64,000 nt of DNA from Mojavia pulchra JT2-VF2 (GTDB lineage Bacteria > Cyanobacteriota > Cyanobacteriia > Cyanobacteriales > Nostocaceae). Position 1 is the stretch's first letter. Each line of letters begins with the position of its first letter. The stretch is from positions 124,001 to 188,000 of the forward strand of contig JAHHHN010000001.1 of NCBI GenBank assembly GCA_019359325.1, written 5' to 3'. Both the position numbers and the translations under genes were made by a program. The notes below the pieces were generated by a model. It was given only the letters and a program-made list of their open reading frames with translations. It ran no database searches and was not told the origin of the DNA. Positions 42,472 through 52,412 of the stretch are shown here, piece by piece.

Positions 42472-44070
42472 ATGACAACCAAACCAGAGCGAATTATCAT
42501 TTTTGATACGACATTGCGAGATGGAGAACAATGTCCAGGAGCGACTCTAAATATAGATGAAAAGCTAGTTATAGCCAAGCAGTTGGCGCGCCTGGGTGTA
42601 GATGTAATTGAGGCAGGTTTTGCCTTTGCCAGTCCTGGAGATTTTGAAGCAGTCAGCAAAATTGCACAAATTGTGGGAACAGAAGATGGGCCTGTGATTT
42701 GTAGTTTGGCTAGAGCGCGGCATGATGATATTAAAGCGGCAGCAGAAGCGATAAAACCAGCTGTTCGTGGCAGAATTCATACTTTTATTGCCACTTCGGA
42801 TATTCACTTGCAATACAAGTTGAAAAAAACCAAATCAGAAGTACTGGCGATCGCCGAAGAAATGGTCGCTTATGCTAAAACTTTCACTGATGATGTCGAA
42901 TTTTCTCCTGAAGATGCAGGACGCTCCGATCCGGAATTTCTCTACCAAGTATTAGAGCGAGCGATCGCAGCTGGAGCAACAACAGTTAATATTCCTGACA
43001 CTGTAGGATATACAACTCCTAGCGAATTTGGGGCAATAATTAAGGGAATTAAAGAAAATGTCCCCAACATTGATCAAGCAATTATTTCGGTTCACGGACA
43101 TAATGATTTAGGTTTAGCTGTTGCCAACTTCTTAGAAGCAGTAAAAAATGGTGCAAGGCAATTAGAATGCACTATTAACGGTATTGGTGAACGAGCAGGA
43201 AATGCAGCCTTAGAAGAGTTAGTAATGGCTTTGCATGTCCGCCGACAATATTTCAATCCCTTCTTAGGACGTCCAGTAGATTCTGAACAACCCCTCACGA
43301 ATATTGATACTCGTCAGATTTATAAATCTTCGCGTCTAGTTTCTAATTTGACGGGAATGTTAGTGCAACCAAATAAAGCCATAGTGGGGGCAAATGCCTT
43401 TGCTCATGAGTCTGGTATTCATCAAGATGGTGTGTTGAAAAACAAGCTCACCTATGAAATTATGGATGCCCAATTGATTGGCTTGACAGACAATCAAATA
43501 GTTTTAGGTAAACATTCTGGGAGAAATGCTTTCCGTACCCGCTTGAAAGAATTAGGTTTTGAACTGTCAGAAACCGAATTAAATAAAGCATTCGTCAGAT
43601 TCAAAGAAGTCGCTGATAAAAAGAAAGAAATTTCTGATTGGGATTTAGAAGCGATTGTGAATGATGAAATTCAACAAGCACCTGATTTGTTTAGGGTAGA
43701 GTTGGTGCAAGTTTCCTGCGGTAGCAACGCCAAACCCACCGCTACAGTCACCCTCCGCACCCCAGACGGTGAAGAACTAACCGATGCAGCTATTGGTACT
43801 GGCCCTGTAGACGCGGTTTATAAAGCAATTAACCGTGTGGTAAACGTACCCAATCAGTTGATTGAGTTCTCTGTGCAGTCAGTAACCGCTGGTATCGATG
43901 CGATTGGGGAAGTTACCATCCGGTTACGCTATGAATCTAGAGTGTTTTCTGGTCATGCGGCGAACACAGATATCATCGTTGCGTCTGCTCAAGCCTATGT
44001 TAATGCCCTGAATAGGCTTTATGCATCTTTGCAAACTCAAGAAAAACAAGAGAAAGTAACTACTGCATAG
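42472..44070 (+). CDS. leuA: 2-isopropylmalate synthase
   Basis: A 532-residue enzyme making the first committed intermediate of leucine synthesis from acetyl-CoA and 2-oxoisovalerate. The TIM-barrel catalytic part (about 8-280) shows [17 protein letters not shown], the metal site in [14 protein letters not shown] and [17 protein letters not shown]. The [13 protein letters not shown] motif and a C-terminal regulatory domain (about 390-515, leucine feedback) follow. Length is typical. It is followed by a strong terminator and may share a transcript with the NYN gene. Confidence 0.96.
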   Translation: MTTKPERIIIFDTTLRDGEQCPGATLNIDEKLVIAKQLARLGVDVIEAGFAFASPGDFEAVSKIAQIVGTEDGPVICSLARARHDDIKAAAEAIKPAVRGRIHTFIATSDIHLQYKLKKTKSEVLAIAEEMVAYAKTFTDDVEFSPEDAGRSDPEFLYQVLERAIAAGATTVNIPDTVGYTTPSEFGAIIKGIKENVPNIDQAIISVHGHNDLGLAVANFLEAVKNGARQLECTINGIGERAGNAALEELVMALHVRRQYFNPFLGRPVDSEQPLTNIDTRQIYKSSRLVSNLTGMLVQPNKAIVGANAFAHESGIHQDGVLKNKLTYEIMDAQLIGLTDNQIVLGKHSGRNAFRTRLKELGFELSETELNKAFVRFKEVADKKKEISDWDLEAIVNDEIQQAPDLFRVELVQVSCGSNAKPTATVTLRTPDGEELTDAAIGTGPVDAVYKAINRVVNVPNQLIEFSVQSVTAGIDAIGEVTIRLRYESRVFSGHAANTDIIVASAQAYVNALNRLYASLQTQEKQEKVTTA

Positions 44071-44081
44071 AACCTCACTCT

Positions 44082-44118
44082 AACCCCTCTCGCAAGCGAG
44101 CAGGGGTTATTTATTTTT
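44082..44118 (+). terminator. Terminator of leuA
   Basis: AACCCCT-CTCGC-AA-GCGAG-C-AGGGGTT forms a nearly continuous 12-bp stem, followed by ATTTATTTTT. Confidence 0.88.
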
Positions 44119-44295
44119 CGTTCCCATGCTCCTGTGTGGGAATGGTATTTAGGATATCTACTGCCTCAGTTTACAAGAGTTATACCAATTCTCCAAAATC
44201 AGGCGACAGATGCAAAACTAGAAACCAAGATGAAATGTAACGCCTGTTTATTAAGAATTACGAATTGGTATTAAAGCCTCTATAAACCTTGACTT

Positions 44296-45135
44296 ATGAA
44301 GTTTTACAAATATCATGCTCTTGGCAACGATTATCTAGTTATCAATCCCCAAGATTTATCATTTGCGCTAACCCCTGAAAAAATCAAAACCATTTGCCAT
44401 CGGAATTTTGGAATTGGATCAGATGGTATCTTGTTGGGACCGCTAGCATCTCAAACAGCAGAATTTGCATTACGCATCTTCAATCCAGACGGGAGTGAGG
44501 CAGAAAAAAGTGGTAATGGATTGCGAATTTTTTCTCGCTACCTATGGGATAAAGGACTTGTTAGCGAAGAACCATTCTTAATTGAAACCGTGGGTGGATT
44601 GGTTCAATCGATTATACAAGATGCCGGGAAAACAGTTCAGGTAGAGATGGGAAAGGTTAGCTTTTGGAGTAATGATATTCCAGTAGTTGGCTATCGCAGA
44701 GAAGTAATCGAAGAAATAATCAATGTTGACAATGAAACTTTTACCTTCTGTGCAGCGACTATTGGCAATCCCCACTGTGTGATTCCTCTAGATAATGTCA
44801 ATCCCGCGATTGCAAAACAGTATGGGCCAATATTAGAGGTTCATTCCCTTTTCCCAAATCGTACCAATGTTCAATTCATGACAGTCATAAATCGAAATAC
44901 TATCCAAATTGAAATTTGGGAGAGGGGTGCTGGCTACACTTTAGCTTCAGGTAGTAGCAGCAGTGCAGCGGCGGCTGTTGCACATAAACTTGGTTTATGC
45001 GATTCTTCTATTACCGTGCAAATGCCTGGTGGAGAAATTTTGATACAAGTCAACGATGACTTTAATATATCTATGACAGGTTCTGTGACAAAAGTTGCTG
45101 AAGGTGAATTATCAGCAGAATTGTTTGCAGACTAA
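44296..45135 (+). CDS. DapF-fold epimerase homologue lacking both catalytic cysteines
   Basis: A 279-residue protein with the two-domain diaminopimelate epimerase fold: KYHALGNDYLVI, NPDGSEAEKSGNGLRIF, IGNPHCVI, FPNRTNVQFM and WERGAGYTLASGSSSS. In true DapF the two catalytic bases are cysteines (EQCGNGAR and ACGTG). Here both positions are serine: AGT near 44510 and TCA near 44950. The rest of the pocket is conserved. It could be a variant epimerase using serine, a different isomerase, or a binding protein. A conventional dapF is probably elsewhere in the genome. Symbol withheld for this reason. Confidence 0.85.
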   Translation: MKFYKYHALGNDYLVINPQDLSFALTPEKIKTICHRNFGIGSDGILLGPLASQTAEFALRIFNPDGSEAEKSGNGLRIFSRYLWDKGLVSEEPFLIETVGGLVQSIIQDAGKTVQVEMGKVSFWSNDIPVVGYRREVIEEIINVDNETFTFCAATIGNPHCVIPLDNVNPAIAKQYGPILEVHSLFPNRTNVQFMTVINRNTIQIEIWERGAGYTLASGSSSSAAAAVAHKLGLCDSSITVQMPGGEILIQVNDDFNISMTGSVTKVAEGELSAELFAD

Positions 45136-45242
45136 AAAACTTCTCAATCCGATTTGTTAGTATTACTTCCTTGTGAAACCCAACAAAAGCTTTAATTTGT
45201 ATTGGGTTATGTTTAACCTAACCTATTTGCGATCGCTTACAC

Positions 45243-45674
45243 TTAATAAGCATTGGGATTTAAACGTATCATGATTTTTTCCGGCTCTGTCAAATTTTTA
45301 AAACCATAACGGCGATAAAGTCCATGAGCATCTTTTGTGCCTAACAACCACCTTTGAACGTCTTGTAAATCTGGATATTCTAAAATATATTCTACAAACC
45401 ATTTTCCTAAACCCTGTCCTCGATAAGACTCCAGAATAAAAACATCTTTTAACAACGCAGAAGTTGCATAATCAGTAATAACTCTAGCAAAACCAACTTG
45501 TTGTTCACCTTCATAAAGTCCAAAACATAAAGAATTTTTTATTGCCTTTTCCACTGTGGCTAATGGTATGTTCTCAGCCCAATAGGAAGCCTGTAAAAAA
45601 TCATGAATCATTTGAATATTTAATTTAGATTTATCGCTACTAATATAAAATTTATGTTTTAATTTTTCGTTCAT
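45243..45674 (-). CDS. GNAT-family N-acetyltransferase
   Basis: A 143-residue single-domain GNAT. The acetyl-CoA loop is LESYRGQGLGKWFVEYIL (about residues 84-101), followed by WLLGTKDAHGLYRRYGF, the typical last helix. Similar small enzymes acetylate amines or protein N-termini, but the substrate is unknown. It faces the dapF-like gene convergently, about 110 bases away, and is divergent from recQ. Start ATG 45674 is the only good choice. Confidence 0.88.
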   Translation of the reverse strand: MNEKLKHKFYISSDKSKLNIQMIHDFLQASYWAENIPLATVEKAIKNSLCFGLYEGEQQVGFARVITDYATSALLKDVFILESYRGQGLGKWFVEYILEYPDLQDVQRWLLGTKDAHGLYRRYGFKNLTEPEKIMIRLNPNAY

Positions 45675-45836
45675 TTGATTGCATCTTTGATTTAATATGT
45701 TGAGACGTAATAATTAATTTTAATTCATTTTATGGTCAGTGGATTGCAACATAAGATGATGAAATTACTGAACCATTAGCTGGAAAGCAGAGGCTATATT
45801 CAGTGTTTAAAGTTATGGGTGCATCTACTATTGATT

Positions 45837-47282
45837 ATGAATCAGCCGACAACAAAATCTTGGCAAGAAGTCCGCACAGCTTTTCAAAAAATTTGGGGTT
45901 ACGAAGATTTTCGTTCGCCACAAGGAGAAATTGTCAGCAGTTTATTAGCCCAAAAAGATGCGCTGATTATCATGCCGACAGGTGGAGGAAAATCGATTTG
46001 TTTCCAACTACCCGCACTGCTACAAACAGGATTAACTTTAGTAGTTTCGCCCTTGGTGGCATTAATGGAAAATCAAGTACAGGAACTACGTCAGCGCCAC
46101 CTGAGTGCTGCACTACTACATAGTGAATTATCATCATCCCAACGCCGGGCAACGCTACAAGCTTTAGAAAGACAACAATTAAGATTACTATACCTATCGC
46201 CAGAAACTTTACTGAGTAACCCAGTTTGGGAAAGATTGTGTCACCCGCAATTGCAGATTAACGGCTTTATTTTGGATGAAGCCCATTGTTTAGTGCAGTG
46301 GGGTGAAACATTTCGACCAGCTTATCGCAGATTAGGGGCGGTAAGACCTGCATTGCTGCAATCAAAACCACCAGAAACAAAAATCAGTGTTGCTGCTTTT
46401 ACTGCTACCGCTGACCCCGTAGCTCAAAAAATCATTTCCACAGTTTTGCAATTACAACAACCAGATATTTACCGCCTAAATCCCTATCGTCCTAATCTGC
46501 ATCTCAACGTCTGCATAGCTTGGACACCAAGGGGTAGAAAACAAAAATTAGTAAAATTTATTCAAAATAGACCGCAACAAGCTGGGTTAGTTTATGTTCG
46601 CACTAGGCGAGATAGTGAGAATTTAGCAGCATGGTTAGCAGAGATGGGTTATGCCACAGCTAGTTATCATGCTGGACTAGGTGCAGAAGAACGCCGTGCT
46701 GTAGAAGCTAGCTGGTTAAGTGGCAAGATGCCGTTTGTGGTTTGTACCTGTGCTTTTGGCATGGGTATAAATAAACCTGATGTGCGCTGGGTAGTTCATT
46801 TTCATTCGCCGCTGCTAATTTCTGAATATGTGCAAGAAATTGGACGTGCTGGACGGGATGGAAAACCAGCAGAGGCGTTAACGTTGGTGAGTGAACCGAC
46901 GGGGTGGTTAGATGCTGAAGATAAGCAAAGACAGCAGTTTTTTGAACAACAAATGCGATCGCAACAACAAACAGCGCAGCAACTAGTAAAAAAACTGCCA
47001 AAACAAGGGGAAGTAAATGCTGTGACGCGACAATTTCCTGATAGTGCTACGGCACTCGCTTTACTCCACAGCAGTGGTCAACTAAACTGGCTTGACCCTT
47101 TCCATTACATCATTGATACAGGGGTGATAAAGCAGCCTCCAACGCAATTAAATGCTGTCAAGCAAATGAATCAATATTTGATTACTAAACAGTGCCGTTG
47201 GCAGTTTTTGTTAAATGCTTTTGGTTTTGACAAAGACGCTGCTAACTGGCGTTGCGGACATTGCGATAATTGCAAAAATTAA
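45837..47282 (+). CDS. recQ: RecQ-family DNA helicase, short form
   Basis: About 481 residues from ATG 45837 (MNQPTTKSW); an upstream frame extension adds six. Helicase motifs: IMPTGGGKSICFQLPAL (Walker A), LDEAHCLVQWGETFRPAY (DEAH), FTATA, SYHAGLGAEERR and EIGRAGRDG. The zinc site of the RQC region ends the protein (CRWQFLLNAF...WRCGHCDNC). The winged-helix and HRDC domains of long RecQ are absent. It would unwind 3'-tailed or forked DNA in repair. Other SF2 names are possible, but the zinc cysteines favour RecQ. Confidence 0.9.
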   Translation: MNQPTTKSWQEVRTAFQKIWGYEDFRSPQGEIVSSLLAQKDALIIMPTGGGKSICFQLPALLQTGLTLVVSPLVALMENQVQELRQRHLSAALLHSELSSSQRRATLQALERQQLRLLYLSPETLLSNPVWERLCHPQLQINGFILDEAHCLVQWGETFRPAYRRLGAVRPALLQSKPPETKISVAAFTATADPVAQKIISTVLQLQQPDIYRLNPYRPNLHLNVCIAWTPRGRKQKLVKFIQNRPQQAGLVYVRTRRDSENLAAWLAEMGYATASYHAGLGAEERRAVEASWLSGKMPFVVCTCAFGMGINKPDVRWVVHFHSPLLISEYVQEIGRAGRDGKPAEALTLVSEPTGWLDAEDKQRQQFFEQQMRSQQQTAQQLVKKLPKQGEVNAVTRQFPDSATALALLHSSGQLNWLDPFHYIIDTGVIKQPPTQLNAVKQMNQYLITKQCRWQFLLNAFGFDKDAANWRCGHCDNCKN

Positions 47283-47347
47283 CTTTTTTCATCACCGTCA
47301 GCAGTAAATATAGCTCTGTTACTTCGGTTAAAACACAAAAAATTTCA

Positions 47348-47369
47348 AAAGCCTGCATTCGCAGGCTTT
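47348..47369. terminator. Bidirectional terminator between recQ and pheS
   Basis: AAAGCCTGC-ATTC-GCAGGCTTT, a perfect 9-bp stem. The minus strand continues TTTTGAAATTTTTT, suiting pheS; the plus strand is followed by a short T-rich run. Confidence 0.75.
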
Positions 47370-47451
47370 GTCTGTATAAACTTAAGTTTATAGTCTGAGG
47401 AAAATTAGTGACTTATGATCATAAGCCTAATTTACCTTTGAAACCAAACAC

Positions 47452-48453
47452 CTAAAATTGCTGCAAAAACCGCAAATCGCTAGCGTACAAGCGGCGAATA
47501 TCATCAATTTGGTGTAATACCATCGCAAAGCGTTCTACACCGAAACCGGCAGCAAACCCAGTATAAACTTCTGGATCGTAACCCACGGCTTTCAGCACAT
47601 TTGGATCTACCATACCACAGCCCATAACCTCCAGCCAGCGACCATTCCACTGTAAATCAACTTCGGCTGAGGGTTCTGTAAAGGGAAAATAGCTAGCACG
47701 AAAGCGAATTGGGAGGTCGCCAAACATTGCTTGCAAAAATACCTTAATCGCACCCTTGAGGTCTGTAAATGTCAGCCCCTCATCAATTGCTAACAGTTCT
47801 ATTTGGTGGAACACTGCTGAATGGGTGGCATCTACGTTATCACGGCGATAGACTCGCCCAGGGGCAACAACCCGGATGGGCGGTTCCTCAGCTTCCATAT
47901 AACGAATTTGTACTGAAGAGGTATGAGTACGTAGGAGATTGCCATCTGGCAGGTAAAAAGTATCCTGCATATCACGGGCAGGGTGGTCAGGCGGGGTATT
48001 AAGAGCCTCGAAATTGTAGTAATCTGATTCCATCTCTGGCCCTTGAGCCACGGTGTAACCCATACCGACAAAGATATCCAGCGCTTGGTCGATAATGCCA
48101 TTGAGAGGATGGATGCGACCTTGGGGACGGTAAATGCCCGGCATTGTCACATCCAGAGTTTCCGCCTCAAGCTGGGAGCGAATTTGAGCAGCTTCTAGGG
48201 CTGCGCGCTGCTTATCTAAACTATCTTGCAGGGATTCTTTGACTGTATTGGCGATCGCCCCAATTTTCGGTCGTTCCTCTGCACTCATCTGCCCCATACT
48301 TCGTAACAACGCCCCAAGTTGCCCTTTTTTACCCAAATAGCTAACTCTGAGTTCTTCTAGGCGTTCTAAGGTATCGGCGGACGCGATCGCTTTTTCTCCT
48401 TCCTGCCGCAGTGCTAAAAGTTGAGCCTCTAAATTGTTAGGCTGATTCGTCAT
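47452..48453 (-). CDS. pheS: Phenylalanyl-tRNA synthetase alpha subunit
   Basis: A 333-residue class II synthetase subunit charging tRNA-Phe with phenylalanine as part of a heterotetramer with PheT. The N-terminal coiled coil (about 1-85) is followed by the catalytic core: motif 1 [19 protein letters not shown], motif 2 [20 protein letters not shown] and motif 3 [20 protein letters not shown]. Length is typical. As in other cyanobacteria, pheT is not adjacent. Confidence 0.96.
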   Translation of the reverse strand: MTNQPNNLEAQLLALRQEGEKAIASADTLERLEELRVSYLGKKGQLGALLRSMGQMSAEERPKIGAIANTVKESLQDSLDKQRAALEAAQIRSQLEAETLDVTMPGIYRPQGRIHPLNGIIDQALDIFVGMGYTVAQGPEMESDYYNFEALNTPPDHPARDMQDTFYLPDGNLLRTHTSSVQIRYMEAEEPPIRVVAPGRVYRRDNVDATHSAVFHQIELLAIDEGLTFTDLKGAIKVFLQAMFGDLPIRFRASYFPFTEPSAEVDLQWNGRWLEVMGCGMVDPNVLKAVGYDPEVYTGFAAGFGVERFAMVLHQIDDIRRLYASDLRFLQQF

Positions 48454-48717
48454 GCTAAACGCTTGTTAGATATTAGTCAGTAGTCATGGGTCATTAGTCA
48501 TTAGTCCAAATCTTTGGAGTGCTAGACAAATAACCTTAGTGATATGCCATTAATAGGCCAAAGGCAAGGGTTAAAACCAAACCTCTGTTTACCAGTTTAG
48601 AGGCGATTAGGTGTGTGAGGATGTTTTTTTTGCCTGATGCTGGTGACGCCTGACATTGACAAATGGCTAATAACAAATCACTAATGACTAATAACAAATT
48701 ATTAATGACTAATGACG
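48454..48717. repeat. Intergenic region with tagtcatta-type repeats
   Basis: Between divergent pheS and surE. Both ends carry imperfect repeats of tagtcatta / ctaatgacta (48470-48510 and 48662-48716), the low-complexity class common in Nostocales. The same class occurs at 12884-12930. Confidence 0.5.
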
Positions 48718-49515
48718 ATGAAATTACTCATTAGCAATGATGATGGCATTTCTGCCTTGGGTATTCGTACCCTAGCTAACTGCTTGGCAGAGGTAGGACA
48801 TGATGTGACTGTAGTTTGTCCAGATAGGGAGCGATCGGCAACTGGACATGGACTAACCCTGCATCAACCAATTCGCGCCGAAATTGTGGAGTCAATTTTT
48901 CATCCTGCCGTCAAAGCCTGGGCTTGTGATGGCACTCCTTCGGACTGTGTGAAACTGGCACTGTGGGCTTTGTTAAAGTCACCTCCCGACTTGGTTCTTT
49001 CAGGGATTAATCAAGGAGCTAATTTGGGGACTGAAATCCTCTACTCTGGTACCGTTTCTGCTGCAATGGAGGGTATGATTGAAGGTATTCCCAGCGTTGC
49101 GTTCAGCCTTGCCAGTCACACATCCAAAGACTTTCAAGCTGCGGCTAACTTTGCCAAAATTTTAGTAGCACAAATAGCCGCAAAACCCCTACCAGGGTTG
49201 ATGTTACTCAACGTCAATATTCCCCCAGTCAAATGGGAAGAAATTGCAGGAGTCACCATCACTCGTCAAGGAGTACGGCGCTACGTTGATGTTTTTGATA
49301 AGCGTATCGATCCGCGTGGTAAAACATACTACTGGTTAACTGGTGAAGTCCTGGAGGAAGTTGAACCTCCAGAAGGCTTAAATTTGCCTCAAAACATCCC
49401 CATAGACGTGCATGTTATCCGTGAAAATTTTATTAGCATAACGCCTTTACAATACAACCTCACCTACGCAACTGGACTACAACAATTGTCTGAGTGGAAA
49501 ATGCAGTTTCCGTAA
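48718..49515 (+). CDS. surE: 5'-nucleotidase SurE
   Basis: A 265-residue metal-dependent phosphatase of nucleoside 5'-monophosphates. It starts [11 protein letters not shown], where N-D-D are metal ligands; an ATG two codons earlier is also possible. [36 protein letters not shown] holds the remaining metal and phosphate residues. Length is normal. SurE enzymes help to balance nucleotide pools and survival in stationary phase. Confidence 0.95.
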   Translation: MKLLISNDDGISALGIRTLANCLAEVGHDVTVVCPDRERSATGHGLTLHQPIRAEIVESIFHPAVKAWACDGTPSDCVKLALWALLKSPPDLVLSGINQGANLGTEILYSGTVSAAMEGMIEGIPSVAFSLASHTSKDFQAAANFAKILVAQIAAKPLPGLMLLNVNIPPVKWEEIAGVTITRQGVRRYVDVFDKRIDPRGKTYYWLTGEVLEEVEPPEGLNLPQNIPIDVHVIRENFISITPLQYNLTYATGLQQLSEWKMQFP

Positions 49516-49802
49516 GACCTTTGTTAATACTGATAAAACTCTGAGGATAGTTAAATAGATCATGGGAAAATTTAAGTTATAAAGTAGTAACGTTCTTGAT
49601 ATACCCGATACACGTACACTCAAACAACTTAAGGCTTGTACCTTGCATAATCTCACCCAGGTTTACACAACCAGCTTTAAAAAGTGTATGCTGTTTTACC
49701 AAGAAATTCTCGTGATACCAAAATTGGTGAGATTCCATTGACCGAACAAAAATAAGTAACAATTTTTTATTGATCGCCCGCTAAGTCCAGCAAGCAACAC
49801 CC

Positions 49803-50699
49803 ATGTCTAGGTTAGAGAACCAATTTACTGTGCAATTTTGGGGCGTTCGCGGCAGCATCCCCAGTCCAGGCCCACACACTGTGCGTTATGGCGGTAATAC
49901 CCCTTGCATTGAAATGCAAGTGGGTGGTAAACGCTTAATTTTCGATGGCGGTACAGGGCTACATGTTTTGGGGCAATCTTTGTTGCGCCAAATGCCGATA
50001 GAAGCTCATTTGTTTTTCACCCACTCCCACTGGGATCACATGCAAGGGTTTCCCTTCTTTACCCCAGGGTTTGTCAAGGGAAATAATTTTAAGATTTACG
50101 GCGCAATTGCTCCCGATGGTTCCACAATTGAACAGCGCCTGAATGACCAGATGCTCCACCCAAATTTTCCCGTACCCTTGCAAATCATGCAGGCAAATTT
50201 GAATTTCTGCGACATTACACCGGGGCAAGCAATACACATTAGTGATATTACTATAGAAACCGCACCACTAAACCATCCAGGCGAAGCTATTGGATATCGA
50301 ATTAACTGGCATAATGGCGCTGCTGCTTACATTACCGATACTGAACATTTTCCCGACAGGCTGGATGAAAATGTTTTGTGGCTAGCTCGTAATGCTGACA
50401 TCCTGATCTACGATTCTACTTATACAGATGAGGAATATCATTCCCGATCATCACCAAGAATTGGCTGGGGACATTCTACTTGGCAAGAAGCTGTTAAGGT
50501 GGCCAAAGCCGCTAACGTTAAAACTCTGGTGATTTTTCACCATGACCCTGCTCACAACGATGATTTTTTAGATAGTGTAGGGGAACAAGTGGTTGAGCAA
50601 TTTCCTGGTGCAATCATGGCACGGGAAGGAATGGTACTCCAGGTTCCTGTTTCAGTTTCCTTATCAGAATCTTTTCCTGTCAGCAAATTTTCTGCTTAA
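49803..50699 (+). CDS. MBL-fold metal-dependent hydrolase
   Basis: A 298-residue metallo-beta-lactamase-fold protein. The zinc motif FFTHSHWDHMQGFPFF (about residues 72-87) and further ligands in PLNHPGEA, ITDTEHF and VIFHHDPAHNDD are all present. The opening VQFWGVRGSIPSPGPHTVRYGGNTPCIEM marks a subfamily resembling cAMP/carbon-phosphorus-type phosphodiesterases (PhnP/CpdP-like). Probably a cyclic phosphodiesterase or phosphoesterase; the substrate is unknown. Confidence 0.88.
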   Translation: MSRLENQFTVQFWGVRGSIPSPGPHTVRYGGNTPCIEMQVGGKRLIFDGGTGLHVLGQSLLRQMPIEAHLFFTHSHWDHMQGFPFFTPGFVKGNNFKIYGAIAPDGSTIEQRLNDQMLHPNFPVPLQIMQANLNFCDITPGQAIHISDITIETAPLNHPGEAIGYRINWHNGAAAYITDTEHFPDRLDENVLWLARNADILIYDSTYTDEEYHSRSSPRIGWGHSTWQEAVKVAKAANVKTLVIFHHDPAHNDDFLDSVGEQVVEQFPGAIMAREGMVLQVPVSVSLSESFPVSKFSA

Positions 50700-51109
50700 A
50701 AGTTGTAGTCGAAGCAATTGTAGATTTTAGATTAGATTGGTGATCAGAAGCTTTCAGCAGGAGAGCGTACTCTTGGGTAAACTGCAAAAACTGGAGAACA
50801 CGGTTTGCGAGTTCACCAAGTAAGCGTAGTCGCCCGTAAACTACCTCTGTTGGGACTAAGCAAGACAAAACTCGCCATCACCCAAGTTTAAAGCTAGAGT
50901 CGATTTAGCTTTGGTCTGTGGGGTTCTCTGGACTCAGCAATGAGCGGTCAAGCTGATGACTTCCCGTAGGGTGGGCTTTGGCTAAGAACCAAAAGGGGTG
51001 GCGTAAACACCCCAACTGGTAACACAAGATGTCAGGGTCGGACTTAGGCGTTTATCCATCGGGTAGCTTGTGGCTGAGAGCTAAATAAACCTAAAATCCC
51101 AGAATCTAC
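50700..51109. other. Intergenic region carrying the structured element before ribF
   Basis: About 410 bases. The first 190 show nothing clear; the rest is the structured element described separately. Confidence 0.5.
50890..51093. ncRNA. Unidentified highly structured RNA-like element
   Basis: At least six helices fit within 204 bases: AAAGCTA/TAGCTTT (50890-50912), CTCA/TGAG (50933-50944), TTTGG/CCAAA (50977-50993), GGGGTG/CACCCC (50995-51013), and TAGG-CG-TTTAT with ATAAA-CCTA (51045-51093) enclosing TAGCT/AGCTA (51064-51083). It ends 16 bases before the ribF start. It is not an FMN riboswitch, tmRNA, 6S RNA or RNase P RNA that I can recognise. Its size, compact hairpins and stand-alone position resemble HEARO/IscB-associated omega RNAs, but that is a weak guess. 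The strand is uncertain. Confidence 0.4.
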
Positions 51110-52288
51110 GTGCTAAATTTGTCTCAAAATGGGTGTTCTGTGTGGGTTGCTTCTTCGAGCAAGTTGGCTCTAACGCCAACGGCTGTTGCTCTTGGCAAAT
51201 TTGATGGCGTGCATCTTGGTCATCAAAGAGTAATCCAACCAGTTTTGCAGCAAGCATGGAGAGAAGTCCAAGGACAAGCTTCCTGCGTTAGCGTTAGCTC
51301 CTCGCAGAGCGAGGCTCAAAACTTCAGGGAAGATGAGGAGAATTTGCAAGAACTCTCACCCCTTAACCCCACTACCCCAGCACCCCAACAAGAAAACTCT
51401 CTAGCATCAACACACGAGCATACATACTCAACGGTTGTCACCTTTCATCCCCATCCACAGGAGTTTTTTTCGGGACAACCTCGTACTTTGCTAACTCCAT
51501 TGGATGAAAAAGTTGAACAATTGCGATCGCTAGGGATAGAACAGCTGGTACTACTACCCTTCGATAAAGAATTATCAGCTTTGTCTCCCGAAGATTTCGT
51601 AGAAAAGATTCTCGTGCAACAACTGCGATGCCAGCGACTTAGCGTTGGGCAAGATTTTTGTTTTGGTAAACAGCGTACTGGCACCGCTAGGGATTTACAA
51701 TTGCTCGCCGCCAAGTACGATATCCCCGTGACAATCGTTCCTTTACAAACCTACACAGGTAGCGACAACCCCCCAGCAGACAGCAGTTGTGTCAATATTG
51801 CTCTTACCCAAGAGCCTCCCATTAGCACTTCACGGATTCGCCAAACTCTAGAAAATGGTGATATCACCAGTGCAAATCTCCTACTTGGACGTCCCTACAC
51901 TCTTTTTGGTGTTGTGATTCAAGGTCAACAACTTGGCAGAACTATTGGCTTTCCCACCGCTAACCTCCAATTGCCAAAAGACAAGTTTTTACCTCGTCAA
52001 GGTGTTTATGCTGTCCGTGGTTCTATTCTCAATGCCACGCCAAATGCTACTGCTCCTATTCCCTATTTAGGAGTAATGAATATAGGTAACCGCCCAACAG
52101 TAAATGGTACTGAACCATCTGTAGAAGTACATCTTTTTGATTGGTCTGGCGATTTATATGGCAAAAAGCTGGCTGTGCAGTTAGTAAAATTTTTGCGCCC
52201 GGAACAAAAATTTTCTTCTCTAGAAGCTTTGAAAACACAAATTCAACTTGACTGTGCGATCGCTAGAGAAGTTTTGAGTTCTCAATGA
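51110..52288 (+). CDS. ribF: Bifunctional riboflavin kinase / FAD synthetase
   Basis: A 392-residue enzyme making FMN and then FAD from riboflavin. The N-terminal FAD synthetase half shows VALGKFDGVHLGHQRVIQ and VTFHPHPQEFFSG, then SVGQDFCFGKQRTGT and STSRIRQTLENGDI. The C-terminal flavokinase half shows GRTIGFPTANLQLPKDKFLPRQGVYAVRG and YLGVMNIGNRPTVNG. It is some 60 residues longer than usual: an in-frame insert (about residues 56-107) splits the first domain between AWREVQG and VVTFHPHP and partly comes from a CCTCG/CGAGG palindromic repeat. The start may be GTG 51110 or GTG 51140. Homologues normally begin near the later one. Confidence 0.9.
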   Translation: MLNLSQNGCSVWVASSSKLALTPTAVALGKFDGVHLGHQRVIQPVLQQAWREVQGQASCVSVSSSQSEAQNFREDEENLQELSPLNPTTPAPQQENSLASTHEHTYSTVVTFHPHPQEFFSGQPRTLLTPLDEKVEQLRSLGIEQLVLLPFDKELSALSPEDFVEKILVQQLRCQRLSVGQDFCFGKQRTGTARDLQLLAAKYDIPVTIVPLQTYTGSDNPPADSSCVNIALTQEPPISTSRIRQTLENGDITSANLLLGRPYTLFGVVIQGQQLGRTIGFPTANLQLPKDKFLPRQGVYAVRGSILNATPNATAPIPYLGVMNIGNRPTVNGTEPSVEVHLFDWSGDLYGKKLAVQLVKFLRPEQKFSSLEALKTQIQLDCAIAREVLSSQ

Positions 52289-52363
52289 TGAATTCTCAAT
52301 GCTAATTGGGAATACTCTCAATAAAGGAATAGAGACTAGGGACTAGGAGCTAGGACATCCTCC

Positions 52364-52405
52364 CAATCCCTAATCCCCAATCCCTAATCCCTAATCCCTA
52401 ATCCT
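52364..52405. repeat. Tandem aatccct heptamers upstream of moxR
   Basis: About six copies of (c)aatccct/taatccc run up to seven bases before the moxR start, a short tandem repeat class typical of this group. A related run occurs at 54183-54210. Confidence 0.75.
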
Positions 52406-52412
52406 GTAGTGC

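Noticed and set aside
50890-51109. FMN riboswitch controlling ribF
   Set aside because: The conserved RFN-element sequences are not present, and the helices do not match its multi-arm fold.
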